Assembly: GCA_019095985.1 (NCBI GenBank)
Contig: CM032661.1
Span: forward strand, 48,673-112,672
Reading direction: 5' to 3'
Source of the DNA: Streblospio benedicti
Taxonomy: Eukaryota; Annelida; Polychaeta; Spionida; Spionidae
DNA length: 64,000 nucleotides
A model generated the notes under the pieces. The model ran no database searches, was not told the origin of the DNA, and saw only the letters and a list, made by a program, of their open reading frames with translations. Positions within the stretch are counted from its first letter, which is position 1. Each line of letters begins with the position of its first letter. The position numbers and the translations under genes were made by a program. Below are positions 37,701 to 53,084 of the stretch, in pieces.

Positions 37701-40700
37701 AGCTAAACAAAATGTCGCTTGGTTGTTTTTCAAGCTTTGTCACGTAGCACTTTATATGATATGTCATAGACCTATATAGGTATATTCTTACCTGGAAAAA
37801 CATTGATCTAACAGCGGCTGCGTTCTACATTTTTCATGTAATTAACCACGAAAACAACCATAGCCTCAAAGTACATTATAAATAACAATTGTTTATGCTT
37901 TCTTTTATTGCTTTCCATCGCTTAGAACATCATATTTACATTACGTTTTGTACTTTCACATCGCCTCTAGACGTTGTAAATGGAGTTGTTATGTAATTAT
38001 TTTACAATTAGATGTTTTAGCATCATTATAAACAATATAATTCTACAATACGACAAGCTGGTCAGGCAATAAATATTGATGTTAGACTATAGTTTAACAC
38101 GCACCAAAAAATGCGCACTGTTACATCTAATGCGCCACTGAAACTTTATATATATTCTATTATGATTTTTACTGTCTCCTTTTTCATTACACAAATGTGA
38201 TACGGAAGTCATGTTCTATTCAAGATTTTATTATGCCTATAAATGTTATAGATAATAACAATGGAGGGGAATCGATTTAATAGCGTAGATTATGACATTG
38301 CAAGCATTAATTAAATATAACATATCTTAAAACTTTTTATCCTATTTTACATACTGAAACTGATGATCGTTTTGATAAACGACGATCCATTAGTAATTGA
38401 AAACATGTAGGACATCCTACATGTACATGGTCTATGTAATCGTGAATAATTTAGATAGTTCGCATGTAATTTTCCATATCATAAATGTCAGACTTTGGAG
38501 TTCGCATCCCCAGTGCAGTCGGGTCTATGTATAATAGTAAACAGGCATTGCAGGTTTTGTGATGTTAACATACTTAAATTAAGTTAGAAAAAGTTAGATT
38601 GAAGCCAGTTGGCCCATTTTGCATGCTGTGAGTCCGTATATATCTATAGACTGGTGATTAATGTGAAACTTTTTAATGGTGGAAAGGAGTTTCCAAGCAC
38701 ACGACATCGCCTAAGTTATCAAATAATTTTCTCTTTTCTTCTTAAAATTTTAGTTAGTCTCCATAGATCCAAAAATAAAGTTAACATGTATGTAAAAGTT
38801 GCAGAAACTTAAGACAATATGTATAGCCTCCACAGAGATGCATGAAATTATGTTTATATGATGGATGTCTGAACCCGGTGAACTGTTGAAGCAGCAGCAT
38901 CAAATCACTTGCCTCAAACACTACAAGCGCACATGAACATTTATTGAATTTGCGCTATAAAAATACGATTGTATTGTATCATAAAGCTATAATCATGTAT
39001 TTCCGAACATTGAAGTTGAACCAGTCTTGGTATTGTATCAATTTCTAATTGCCACAATTAAAGGTAAAGGAGGCTGTCTTTAAACTCCGTCCAGGAAAAA
39101 AGGAGTGGGGTTAGAATTTGTTTAGTAAAAAAAATGAGTCTTAAAAATTGTACTTGGCAAAAAGGCCATTGTGAGGGCGGACAGCTGTTCAACTCCTGGA
39201 TTTGGCATTGCAAAACATAACTTCAGTTACGAAATATAAACTTTTCATTTCAGGTTATGCATATATGTCCGTTTGTATTCATTGCCCATTCACCCAGTTG
39301 TTGTTTTTGCTGTTCCGTCACATAAGCAGACACAGGTTCGATTGATAAACACGTATAGCTGCTGCTTGAAGGTGTGAAGTGTTTTGGTTAACCACACATG
39401 ACATGGGTCCCTCATTTCGACCCCTTGATTGGTGGAAGATGTCTGGGTACAATGTCGTGTGCTCTACTTTGTTTGAATCAATGTGCTATTACGTGTATGT
39501 AAATGGTAGTGGTCGTTATTAAATGAAAATAAGAAGCTGGGCTCGTGGAATTTATGTTATAGTTAATGGGAATTCCTGTTCAATAGGTGGATAGGGTTCA
39601 TTATGTGTATATTTACTGATTTATAAGAAGAATCCAAAAATTTTAATTCTTTTCTCTTTTTCATTTTTTGTAATTTCGATTCTACAAAAAATCAAAATGT
39701 ATGGATTTGGAATAAATAAACGAAATGATAATTTTCAATTTTTGGATTTTTATATAGCAGTAAAAATACACATACATAATTAATGCAGTTAAGTAATGAT
39801 TCGTATAAGATACGTAGATCAAATTTCCCTGTTTTAAGAGTTGCGCGAGGGTATATGATGTATGATTGGGTCCTATCATGTGTGAAGTTGATATAACCAT
39901 GATTATATTGAGTTGAGAAAGGCCATTTCTTGCTTTGTACATTTTGCATTTGTTTATCGATGTGTACATTGAATTTTATTGGCAACAACATATTATTTGT
40001 AAAGAAAATATAATGATTATGTATGCAATGATCAATGGCGCTATACTAGAGTGCTGAAAGGTTGTACGTTAACTGTACCCCTAAATAAGACCACTCGGAA
40101 TATGGTCTCAAGGGGTATCTGGGTACAGAGCAGATCTCTTTTTTGAGGGTTGAAGTGGTTTCTGCTACAGTTTGGGACTCTTGCTTATTCGTGAGGTGTT
40201 CTCGTTATATCCTGTGGTGGCATAAACAGACGTTATCCTGACATACAATTTGTCTAACCATTCAAACGTCATTACTTTTTAACGAAAATCGCTGATATAC
40301 ACATATTTTCTATTGATATACTCGAAGAATTAAGTAACGCCCCATTGTCACACAAAAATGTAGTCTTGCACTTGTGTTTTGGTTGCAATTGCTATAAACA
40401 TTTATTTTTGAAGTGAGGTGTCCATCTTGCTTTGTGAATGCAAATTCACAACCCTTCCTGTTTTTTAACACGGTGAAGGGAGTGTGGGTTAACAACAATC
40501 AGTCAATTACTGTTAGGTTGATCTGTGCATGATTGGTGAGGCAATATATTTTTTCATACTTTAACTGATGTCATATTCTAAAAACCCATAGAAAATTGAG
40601 TAGTGCACTTCAATATTTGTAACCCATGTATATATAGTTGATAGAGATTGTTCAATATGCACAATGTGGATCAGAAAGTGCCAGAAAATGCGTATAAAGA

Positions 40701-40963
40701 CTAGTGGTGCGTGAACAAATGTAATAAACACAATATATAACTATAATGAATTCAGTACAGTGTTTATAGTGCTGGTGTCAATTTTGATATATGTATGTGA
40801 TGGTTCATATATTTAATGAGCACTGGCTGGAAGATGGTTTGAGCCATTACCAATATATTTCATTGTCTTTATCAACACTTTCTGCAATAGCAGTAAGTTA
40901 GTAATAATGCACTGCAAGGGTAATGCATTTTGTTTTATACAAATTCTGTGTGTAGTGCCTACA
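34701..40963. other. Long gene-free stretch
   Basis: No domain-bearing frame. I see an A-run of about 12 at 35582 and a poly-A of about 20 at 37481. There is a perfect 10-bp-arm palindrome ACATGTAGGA-CA-TCCTACATGT at 38403-38424. A decayed pogo-like patch (CCCTAAATAAGACCACTC, GGTCTCAAG) lies near 40078-40130. Open frames at 35672-35932, 36334-36621 and 39682-39991 look like chance. Confidence 0.45.
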
Positions 40964-41140
40964 TACTGTAAAACTAGAAATGTGTGCGCATGATTTAATT
41001 TGCGAATTTCGTGGGTATGTGCAAGACTACATAAAGTTGATCCAAGATGGAACAACATCTCAAAATTAAATAGTCACAAAATAATTTATAAATGAAAATC
41101 GCAAGATTTAAAAGCCACAAAATATTCTAGTTTTACAGTA
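40964..41140. mobile_element. MITE with TACTGTAAAACTAGAA inverted ends, second copy
   Basis: The left TACTGTAAAACTAGAAATGT and right CTAGTTTTACAGTA match the copy at 29593. Part of the right half (CACAAAATA, AGATTTAA) is duplicated inside the element. Confidence 0.7.
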
Positions 41141-42207
41141 ATTATTCTGTACATAAAATGCTTAACTTAGTGGGATATACACAGAATTTTATTACTATAA
41201 TTAAAATATATTGGTCAATGGACTTATACCTTGGGCTGAAGCCAACTTCCAACCCGTCATAAAAGATAATTGTATAAAAAGATATGTATTTGATTCAAGT
41301 AGTGCCATAAACAGTGTGTAGAGTGAGCATTTTTGTGGATTTCCGGTGTATACAGTGTGATATCAAACACAATCTATTATTGACTGGTGAGCCTTGGTGC
41401 TCTTTCCAGAAGGTACGCGTTGGTCTAGTGCATTTGCATAACATTTCAACGACCTTCTAACTGTATTTAGAAACGGTTAGAGCTGACAGGCAACTGAGTG
41501 TATGGACGTAGCTAAAGCCTAGGGCACATCCAGCAGTACTGTCATTTTGCTGCCTCTCTACTCTCGGGTCTCTACTGTCAAAATTCAAAACTATAGAATG
41601 GAGAATCAGTGCATGTCCAGTACGGCGAGAGTGTAGCAAAGGTACGTTTTTCGGGGCAGTATGGAGACAGTGGAGGAAGTTTGACATGCGAAGCTTTCTC
41701 TTGGCCAATTAAACAGCTGTCTGGCCGCAGGTAGGCAGAATCAGTATGGAGCCAGTACGTCAAGTCTTACATTATTATTGTCGTGGTCATGCAGACACGG
41801 ACAAAAACATACTGTCTGTCAAAATGGTCGGACTGTCGGTTGTGCCCTATACTTTAAAAGGGTGTCACAGGAGGGGTGCGTACGTGGACCTCGTTGTGAC
41901 ATACCCACTAACTGATTTTACTCATATAGTGGTATACTTTGGTGTTGCAGTGAAAAGATCACTGGATTATGTTTTGTATATGAGCTTTAGAATTTTACCA
42001 CTACTGTGTTGGAATGTAACCACAATAAATAAAACAAGAGCATCAAATAAAATTAAAATTGTACATTGCTAGTTGCTTTTATGTTGCATGAATGCCATTC
42101 ACTGGACACTTTTTATTACTTAACTTATTTAATTAACTGTGCTTCTAAGTAGAGAATATATGACTTCCTTGAATATTTTCCATGTTCCAATTAAAGAATA
42201 TACATCT
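41141..42207. other. No gene recognised
   Basis: The 108-codon plus frame at 41746-42072 and the minus frames around 41457-41763 show no known motif and no splice context I trust. Confidence 0.45.
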
Positions 42208-42360
42208 TGTTGTTCAGGTGATGGAGAATTAGGGGATTATTTCCAAAAGCATGCACGTGAATGTAATTTTGTCAGCATACTGACAACATTTGATTTATAT
42301 GCATTCAAAGCTTTGGAGATAATCCCTAATTGTGATTCTCCCCATAGCCTGAAACCAAGA
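42208..42360. repeat. Imperfect fold-back repeat of about 150 bp
   Basis: Left TTCAGGTGATGGAGAATTAG and GGGATTATTTCCAAAAGC pair with right GCTTTGGAGATAATCCC, TGATTCTCC and CATAGCCTGAA. The arms are about 60 bp with small gaps and a loop near 42285. Confidence 0.6.
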
Positions 42361-43740
42361 ATACATGATAATAGCGTGTTTTAGGCCTCTGAAACAGTAA
42401 CTACATTTTGTTTGATATTATCTAACTTTCATTCATTTTGTTCCATAATGACAGTCAAGTGGGATGATACATATTCATATACACATAATTAAACTTTATA
42501 CATATGTATGACAATGACATGTAAAAACACTGAAGAATAAAAAAAAGACTTTCAAAACAACCTCTATACCTTAGACATATTCAATGGCGAGACAATCTGT
42601 GGAGACAATACCCCAAAAAAGTGTTCATTCATCTTTTGCTTTTTCTTAATCTTTTCAGCGTTTTTGAAGTGTTATGAAGGAACAATGGAAAGATATCCTG
42701 TAACGTCATTTCCTTTTATAAATAAAGATGTATAAGTCAGGTCTATGATTGTATTGCTTATCACACCCTTTTAACCTAAATTTGTTTTTACCTATTTATA
42801 GATAGTTAGATTTAAACAATAATGAAAGGTTTCATATTGCTATCTGGTTCTGATACACCGTGTTTCCTGCTTATAGATTTTAAATGAAAGAGATCTTAGA
42901 TAGCAACGGGGAAGGTTTTGGGAATAACATTATGTAACACTGTACTTGAATCCGTCCAAAAAAAGATTCATGTAACACTAGAGATACACGTAAACTTCAT
43001 TATCATGTGATATATAACAGATTGATATTGTGTTCTTGAAGTGTTGAAACCGTGTTAGTTTCCCTAATCGGACAACCAGATCTCTTGAAAACAAAACATT
43101 TGAAATTTATTCTTTCATTTCATTTTATTTGGATGGATGTAACTTATGTTACAGTTATATACGATGAATCTTTGATTGCCTTCAATTATACATTTGAAGA
43201 GTTAGATATGTTTTAGAACTTTGTGAGATCGCTTTTTATTGACACCTGATCTAAGATAGTGATAACAAATTCTCACATATATTTTGATATCCTTTCAATA
43301 TTTATTTCTAATACGCCCCATTCTGCTCACATTCAAACATTATATAATCTACACTTCCCAACCTGGCATATCCGCAGTCGATCGCGCATACAAAACCCAT
43401 GTGCCCCCTTTTTCCCCAAAAAAACCTGGATGGTGCCAGTGGTTCCTCAACGGCAGATGAACCGTCCCATCTGAAAGTGCTGGCTGCATTTGCGGAAATC
43501 TAATTATCAAGTCCTACTTTTAACAGTAAATGTTCTAAGCCTATATAAATGTTACCGACCCCGCTATATGGTGAAAACTGATGATGATATATTGTGCAAT
43601 CAGTAAACATTAATTAGGCGGCACGTCATAGACTTTCAGTCAACAAAAACACGTCTGGCAAACGTATCGCTGGTGCTGAATGGAAGTTGGCTAGTAAACA
43701 AACAACAATGATGTTCCCAAATCATATCAATCAATGTACA
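42361..43740. other. Gene-free; contains a MITE scrap
   Basis: 43350-43442 carries CGATCGCGCATACAAAACCC, TGCCCCC and CCTGGATGGTGCCAGTGG, part of the GCAGATCC MITE family. Nothing else was recognised. Confidence 0.45.
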
Positions 43741-43919
43741 CGTAGAATCTATCTATTTAGACCACTTAGCGGACTGGCATCAAGTGGCTTCAATAGAGAG
43801 ATGGTATGGTCTCTATATAGAGGTTCACTTTGGTCTGTTTATGACGACTTGGGACCACAAGTGGCCTTATCATGAAGGGGTTGTTTTAATAGAGTTGGTC
43901 ATAATTGGAGGTTCTACTG
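43741..43919. mobile_element. pogo/Tigger-like MITE
   Basis: The left end CGTAGAATCTATCTATTTAG and right end (reversed) CAGTAGAACCTCCAATTATG are diverged inverted copies. GGTCTCTATATAGAGG lies inside. It resembles 20420-20579. Confidence 0.55.
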
Positions 43920-46900
43920 GAGATTTAATACAGTGATGTGCTGCTACGGATTGGACTCTTGTGATCATGGTATATTGTGTTAGGGCTGCTCATCGTGTTT
44001 TACGCTGTCGTCCGAAACCGGCCAATACGTTTTTCTTGCTATCATCAAACAAAATAAATTTTTACTATTCCAAAAATGCAATACTATATTTGGAAAGTTG
44101 CAACCGAGGAGTTGTGGTAAAGCTAGATTTTCTGTAATAGTCCACTTCTTTTGACTGTAATAGCCCACTCATTCAAACCGTAATAGATCTTCATGGGCGG
44201 TATCGGACTGTGACTGTGCGAGCGCTCATCACATAGGATCTCATAATCTCGGAATTGGCGGTCATAGTTGATGGTTTGACGGCATATTTCTCATATTAAT
44301 ATGGAGCAGATACAAATAATTCTCAATACTAATTAAATAAAGCCTCATATTTGAGTATTTGTGATCGGTATCGATATGTCATTATTTTTTGTTCGGCGTA
44401 ATAGGGGGAGCGACAGCAAATCAATTACACGAACATGTTTTCCTTTTATATCCATCTAAAAATCAATGTATGTCCTTGGTGGTATTCATCAAATATTTCA
44501 CGCCGTCAACATTATACAACCGATTTCCAGCATCAAATAGATTCCAACAAAGATACTTAATTTCAAAGATTTCATCAATTACAAGTATATATTATATGAA
44601 ATTATATATGATACAGTATATTCAAGATCCTTGTCAAACTAGTCCGGATTATCGGGTCCTAATATGTGCTTTTCTTTGGGGCTATTGATTCCTATTATAC
44701 ATTCACAAAGCCAAAAGCTTATTTCAAATTACATGTGAATTAATTAAATTAATATTACTAATATCTACTTCTGTGTGCATCATTTGGAAATATCCATGGG
44801 ATAGTTGGAAGTCAGAGTATTTGTTGCTTCCTTGCTTCCCCTGCTTGCTACCATGAATACAGATGTTGCTCTATTCATAGATAAATAAAGGTACGCAATT
44901 AATATCAAAGCATCTACTGAATATGATGTGTACATGCGTGTAACCTTACAGCACTTTGGTTCTTCAAACCGTGTCATAATAAAAAAAGAAGACTACTGCT
45001 TGGTGTTTTTCAACCTCTCTTTCTTTACATACATTGAAGTTTTGTGTAATACCATGGTCCCACAGAGATTGAATCATGCCTACGTGCATAAACACACGGC
45101 AAATGTTAGTCTCTGAAGGATCATCTGTGGTGTCACTATACAAAACTACACAAACATTTCATACAATTCACGCTCGGGTGTTTTCAAACCTCTGAGCCTC
45201 GTCTGAGTCCATAACAGGAGAACACCCATTCTCAAACAGCCGTCTCATAGAATGCTTGATAATGTAATGCTTTCAACACCCATGGATCGTCAAACATCCC
45301 AGACCCATTTTGAGTACACACCTGCCTGGCACGAAACTTGAAAAGAACCGCTCATGAGTACAATTGGGGCTAGGTATGGGGTTTCTTTGAAATATCAACC
45401 TTAAATTATGTATTGCATATGCGCATGATGATACACATACTGAAACATTCTATAGAATCTACGGAAACACACGAGGCCCATACGATGTCTGCCAGACAAG
45501 GATGAGTAGCACAAAAATCCACAGGGCCTATGAGTTTTTCATACGTCCCTAGGTGGCCCACAAAGTTTTTGTACCTTTGTTTTCCAATCAGATTAGATGT
45601 TTTTAAACTATGGACGAGGAATAACTTTCAAATCTTTACTATTTAGCCGTATGGACGACCAGATGTGAACTTTTATTCAAATATCTTTATTCCAAAACTA
45701 GCAAAGATGGTAGTAACTAGAGTGTGTGTGTGTGTAGTTCTGTGTGTGTAACTGTGTGTATGGTCTTGCTAGTATGTACCTGGGTTTTTGTGTGTTTTAT
45801 CCTTTTTGTGTGTGTGTGTGTGTGTGTGTTTGTTTTTGTTTTGTTTTGTTTTTTTGGTTATAAATGAACATTAAACTTTCCATACTGACGCCTTTATGAG
45901 AAGCTTCCGTGTGGGACCAGAGTTGCAGTATACCACGGGATTATAAATGAGTTTAAATATACAAACATCACTGTCAGTTCTATCAGTGCTTTGAAGGTCT
46001 CTCTCCCAAGAATCCGGCACTTGATATATGCACCTTGACAGTCTCGGAGCCAGAGATCACAGGTGGCTGTACAAAGAAGTTTTAGAAGACAAGAAGTTTT
46101 AAAATTTAAGTTATACTTGAATTCCAATGGTCATCTGCATTTCACATGTAAGTTTAATAAACAAGGGAACCATTGCAGTTTACATAACTATATATTGTGG
46201 ATAGTGCTTTGAGAGGTTAAGCCTCTTGCTAACCCCATATTCTGAAGCCCGTATCCCCACTCCCTCATCATCACCACCGAACCCTTAAACTTTTAACTTC
46301 AACCCTTTAAAGTTAAAACTTTTTGGGGGAAATGTTTGGTTGATGCACTATATACAAGTACCAAAGCGAAACCTCCCCCAGCTAATAAAATCCTAACATT
46401 ATAGAAGCAATCAAAATTAATCTCCATGACATATGTAGCACTGTTTGTACCCAAACTGTACTCGTCCGCCGTCCACGAAGTTCAACTTCTCGTCCACGTG
46501 ATTCCCGTCCCCTAAAAAAAAACGTGAACCCACGTACCAAGCCCAACAAACAACCGGTATCGTCTGCAAAGAGCAACACACTCCCCGGGCGTGAACCCGC
46601 TCCAACGCCGCAGCCCTCAAACTAACGAGCGAATGAGCTGGTGTGATTACAGTGCGACTTTCTTGAAACCATTCTTTGTGTGTGCGTTTGCTCCTATTGC
46701 ATGTCTTCCCCCACAAAGGTGCTTTAAAGGATGCACATAAACTGAAAGATGTTATATCTTTATGACACCCGGTTTGGTCTAAAGCGTATATACCAGAGGG
46801 GTACCGGTCGTGTGAGGTTTTGTTGGGGAAGTTGCGCTGTGATCGTTATGTGTTGGAATGTTCAGGTAAGAGAGCATCACAATCTTTGCCAGCACTTGCT

Positions 46901-47089
46901 TGGCATCTCCTCCGGTAGTGGCATTGAGCAATCACTCGTCTCAGCACAACCTCCGTGATTATTAACTCCGTGAAGTTGTTATTTTGCTGTGTGTTTATTA
47001 GTCTGCTTGTGGAGGCTTTGCGACCTTTTGGTCCCTTTGTTTCATGAGTTTTCTTTACAATCACAACTTTTGACCATTTGTGATTTCAG
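43920..47089. other. Gene-free; GT microsatellite
   Basis: TG-repeat runs occupy about 45722-45830. The minus frames at 46382-46716 overlap a weakly tRNA-like patch (see rejected items). No gene recognised. Confidence 0.45.
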
Positions 47090-47225
47090 AGCTATTGTAG
47101 CAGTTTGGTCCAATTGCACATGACATCTTAGAGGGGCAGTAATCAACTGGGATTGATGATTGATCGCAGTTGATTGCTGCCCTCTGCGATGCATGTGCAT
47201 TGGTTTTCTCAGTGGCTACTAGCAA
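47090..47225. repeat. Long hairpin (pre-miRNA-like or tiny MITE)
   Basis: The core arms 47110-47149 and 47167-47203 pair closely: CCAATTGCACATG and AGAGGGGCAGTAATCAACTG against CAGTTGATTGCTGCCCTCT and CATGTGCATTGG. There is one bulged G, one T/C difference that is a G-U pair in RNA, and a few mismatches in the middle. The loop is 17 bases. Weaker pairing extends to about 47090 and 47225 (GCTATTGTAGC against GCTACTAGC). Confidence 0.65.
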
Positions 47226-48099
47226 CTGGAGTCTCTGGTACAAGCTCCTTTAAAAGCAGACCCTTCAGTGACCTTGACGCGGTGGTCATGCAACAAACAC
47301 ACGTATGTGTCAGCTGGTATGTGTATAATAGCCTACAATTATACAAATACTAAGTGTGCTACTTTGATCATAACAATTTGAGCAAGCAATGGCTACATGA
47401 ATAGTGACATGCACCATGGTGAAGTGGACCAGCAACTATTTTATTGTCAGTTTCTTGCGTATCTCCCAGACCTTGGCAATCTGTACATTACTCATTACCA
47501 CACAGAATGAGTAATTATTTAGCCTGTTAAGCGGCTATTTGTGTTGTAAACTTGTTATTTGAATGTAAATGTCAGTAGTCGTTTTTGTCAGGTGTCTGGA
47601 ACGTCTGGTGAATGGTAACGGGCTGCTACAATCACACGATATCGTTTGGCTTTTTCATTCAGTTTCTGGCCTGATCGAATTGGACCACAGTGACAGATTT
47701 CCTTAAGAATTCGCGAACTCTATCCTAATAGACTTTTCTTTATTGTATGCTGATTAATTTCTCATTAAAAAAACTGAACATTTTCACTGCAATTTAGTCT
47801 GTGCCGTTCTGGCCCGCTAATTCAAAGTGTTTTTGTACATATATTTGACCAGTTTTTCCACAACGTGCTTATGCAATCGTTTCTTCTTATTGTATTATCC
47901 GAAAGAAGTTGCCTACAATCTTCTGCACGCTCACTTCACTCCAGGAGGCCCTTGTTTAAAGAGGGCAATTTGTCATACGGGAGGTACCAGATGAAGAAGT
48001 GTCTGGTTCTCAAGCTGTTCCAAAACTTTACAACTGTTTTGTTGAGCTGGTATTTTGCTCACAAACATCAGATGAGTTACGACGTGGTTTACACGCGAA
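47226..48099. other. No gene recognised
   Basis: No repeat or domain noticed. Confidence 0.5.
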
Positions 48100-48638
48100 A
48101 GTAATTCTTGATACACCTACCCTAATTATAATTAATGTTTTGTTTTTAATAATCAATAACCTTACCACTTACTTCTCAAAAGCTATAGGGTTAACAAATA
48201 AAAAAGGGATTTAAATACATTTTCAGTTTTTTTAATTTTAAAACATTACATAATTTCAAAAGTCATAAAATTTTTTAAAAAAAGACCAGCATGAATAAAA
48301 CTTTTATTAACCCTTCATTTCTTAAATAAAACCCCCATTGATTAACAATCTTCCCATTGTTTACCCAAAAAATTCATCATTCCGGTTTTTATTTTTAAAT
48401 TTAAAAACGAATCCTAGCCCCAAAATAAGGTAGTTTTAAAAGTTTAAATCAACAAAATTGGGGGAAATTTTAAAAATTTTAAAATTTTTAAATTTTATTT
48501 AAATTTTTTGTAAAAAAAATTTTAAAATTTTTAATGAAATTTTGTAAAAATTTTCCCAAACAAAAGGTATTTTCACAAATTTAATAAACATTAAAGGTTT
48601 TTTAAAATGGGGTTTTTAAAATTGGGATTTTAAAATGG
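48100..48638. other. Homopolymer-rich, probably unreliable sequence before gap
   Basis: Base composition changes abruptly to runs such as TTTTAAAAATTTTAAAATTT with GGGG and CCCC blocks, ending at the N run. It reads like a low-quality read end or over-extended consensus. Confidence 0.5.
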
Positions 48639-48738
48639 NNNNNNNNNNNNNNNNNNNNNNNNNNNNNNNNNNNNNNNNNNNNNNNNNNNNNNNNNNNNNN
48701 NNNNNNNNNNNNNNNNNNNNNNNNNNNNNNNNNNNNNN
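48639..48738. other. Scaffold gap, 100 N
   Basis: Exactly 100 undetermined bases, the conventional mark for a gap of unknown length. Confidence 0.98.
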
Positions 48739-49490
48739 CGATTTGTCTTGACTCATGTTCTATGTGACTTGACTCATGTTTTATAATTATTGCGTTTTAT
48801 TTGAAAGATAAATATCAAAGTAAGATATAAAGAACAGTTTTATCGTAAATTACGCATTATAGACAGAGCGGCTGACATCGCCGTCCATACATTTAAATTG
48901 GCTCAATTGGTTCAAGTTTAGTAGGCCTACATTATTCTAAAGGCCAAAGTTTTTATCTGGTACAACATTTCTTGCCCTCAATATTTTTACGTACCTTTTT
49001 TTTTTCAAACTTGACTTAGGTCGACTTCATGATCTTGAAACCTGCTGTTGACAACCGTATTTACATAGACAAGTGATTGATGCTGATATTGTGTGCACAT
49101 AAATATGTGCTGTAAAAAAATACCCTGTGTATAGTATTAGCGAAAGACTTTCCTACAAGGAGAAGCGAATTACATATTGTCTTTTACGAATCCACGTTGA
49201 TTCTGGCTATAGCTGTATTTACTGTGCTTGTCTCTCTATTAGAACTGGGCCAAAAATCACTGCCGGCCTTCGCACCAGGAGTAAAACACACTCTTTACTC
49301 AAGGCCACATTCGTGGTCTGCCTATTGAACTTTTTTTTCGCAGTAAAAAGGATAGAAAGAGTATACATTATGGTATATATGCTGCTCACGTTAAAGTGCT
49401 CACAGACCACACCACTATAATGCAACTTACACACAAGTTTCATATATTTTCTCTGGTCCCAGACTATTCACCATACATAGGGTTACATGG
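48739..49490. other. No gene recognised
   Basis: The 97-codon plus frame at 49127-49420 shows no known motif. Confidence 0.45.
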
Positions 49491-49655
49491 GCAGATCCAG
49501 AGAGTAAGCAGGGGGCACGCGCCCCCTACACCTTTTCCCACCAAAATACCTTATTTTCACAGGTTTTTGGTATGGCCACTATTGATCGTGTGTACGAAAC
49601 CCACGAGATCCCATTAATGCGCCTCCGACACACCTTTTCTGAAAACCTTAATCTT
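49491..49655. mobile_element. GCAGATCC-family MITE copy
   Basis: The left end GCAGATCCAGAG, then GCGCCCCCTACACC, TTCCCACCAAAATA, GTTTTTGGTATGGCC, GATCGTGTGTACGAAACCCA and a decayed right end ATCTTCCAG. Confidence 0.6.
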
Positions 49656-50740
49656 CCAGTAGGGTTTGAGGTTCGATAATGGTTTCGGCAAAGAATAGAC
49701 ACGGCCGCGGCTCATACTATGTTGGTAATTATATGTAAACCATGGGCTGAAATTTAGTTTGATAACTAAATATAAACACATCACACTCTGGAAATTGTGG
49801 CATATGGCTTAAGACGTCAGTTTATCTCATATCTATAGGCATTATGCAGTTTGAAATTAGAAGACACCTGTAGTTCTTACATTGTTTAGATTATGATGTT
49901 GATTCTCATATACAACGTTTAACAAAGTGTAACTAACATGAGCATTATAAACCTTTTGAATAATGTAAATGATGGGGATAGCTTAAATGATGGTGGAAAA
50001 CAATTTCATTCATATCTAGATTAACAGATTATGATTTTTTACAATCTTATCTAGCACACAAATTGAGTGGTGGACAATAGACAAGCACCTTGCAGCCAGT
50101 CTAGTGCACAAGGCCATATCAATATACACACAACATGGACCCCACTTATATGTAATATTGGCTTTTGTATTACCAAGGTCACCTGGCATTCGAGACGAAC
50201 AGTTTAATAAGGCACTGTCCTCATTAAGTCGAGCACGCCTTTTAGGGATGTGCAACATAGAGTGTTTTCAAAGGTGATATGTAAACAGCGTAGAGGCCAT
50301 CTTTTTCAATGTTGTCTCTAGGTCACTTAAGATTTATGGTGGCTTTTATGCACTCATAATAATAGTTGTAAAATGTGCGTTCTGCTTTGCTTTGTACATC
50401 CCTCTTTACATTATTTGAACCACAATATTTCTTAATTAGCATACACGTTAGAATAATTACTTCCGGAAAATGGAACTGCTGTTGACTGTACAACAAAGTG
50501 CAATTTGTGCTAGGTGTGAAAAGTCACGATAATCGTAGCTGTTATCAATACGGACATTACCAATGTCAATTGATCACCATCCAATGACAGGCTTGTGAGA
50601 ACTATCAATTGACCAGTGGTGACCACATTGCACTGATGTGATAGCTGTAGACAGCCGCCTACGCAATGGTACTGAGAAAGGGGAGTTACGAGGAAATTTT
50701 GCAATGAAAATGGACAAACAGACAAAAAACACAGTACATT
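49656..50740. other. No gene recognised
   Basis: Nothing but short frames; no repeat noticed. Confidence 0.5.
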
Positions 50741-50906
50741 GGCAAATCCAGGTTATTAGAAGAGGCGGGGGGGGGGGTTCCACATTGTTCATGGTTTTTG
50801 GCCGTAAAGGCTTGTGGAGATGCAAAATAAACGCAGGAAAATGTTGTTGTTTTTTTAGATGAAAAGACATTGTGCGAGTTCTCTATCCCCTCCTCCTGAA
50901 TCTGCC
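50741..50906. mobile_element. GCAGATCC-family MITE copy abutting an AC microsatellite
   Basis: The left end GGCAAATCCAGG and right end CCTGAATCTGCC are inverted copies, with a G run inside the left end and CCCCTCCTCC inside the right. The AC repeat begins two bases after the right end. Confidence 0.55.

Positions 50907-53084
<2,178 letters not shown>

Noticed and set aside
41746-42072. 108-codon plus frame
   Set aside because: Hydrophobic and superficially protein-like, but no family match and no transcript signals; likely chance in AT-rich DNA.
46382-46720. Minus-strand tRNA-like patch (TAGTTTGAGGG, GGTTCACGCCC) and overlapping frames
   Set aside because: The boxes are weak and do not fold as a tRNA, and no second copy was found in the window; possibly a SINE remnant but not supportable.
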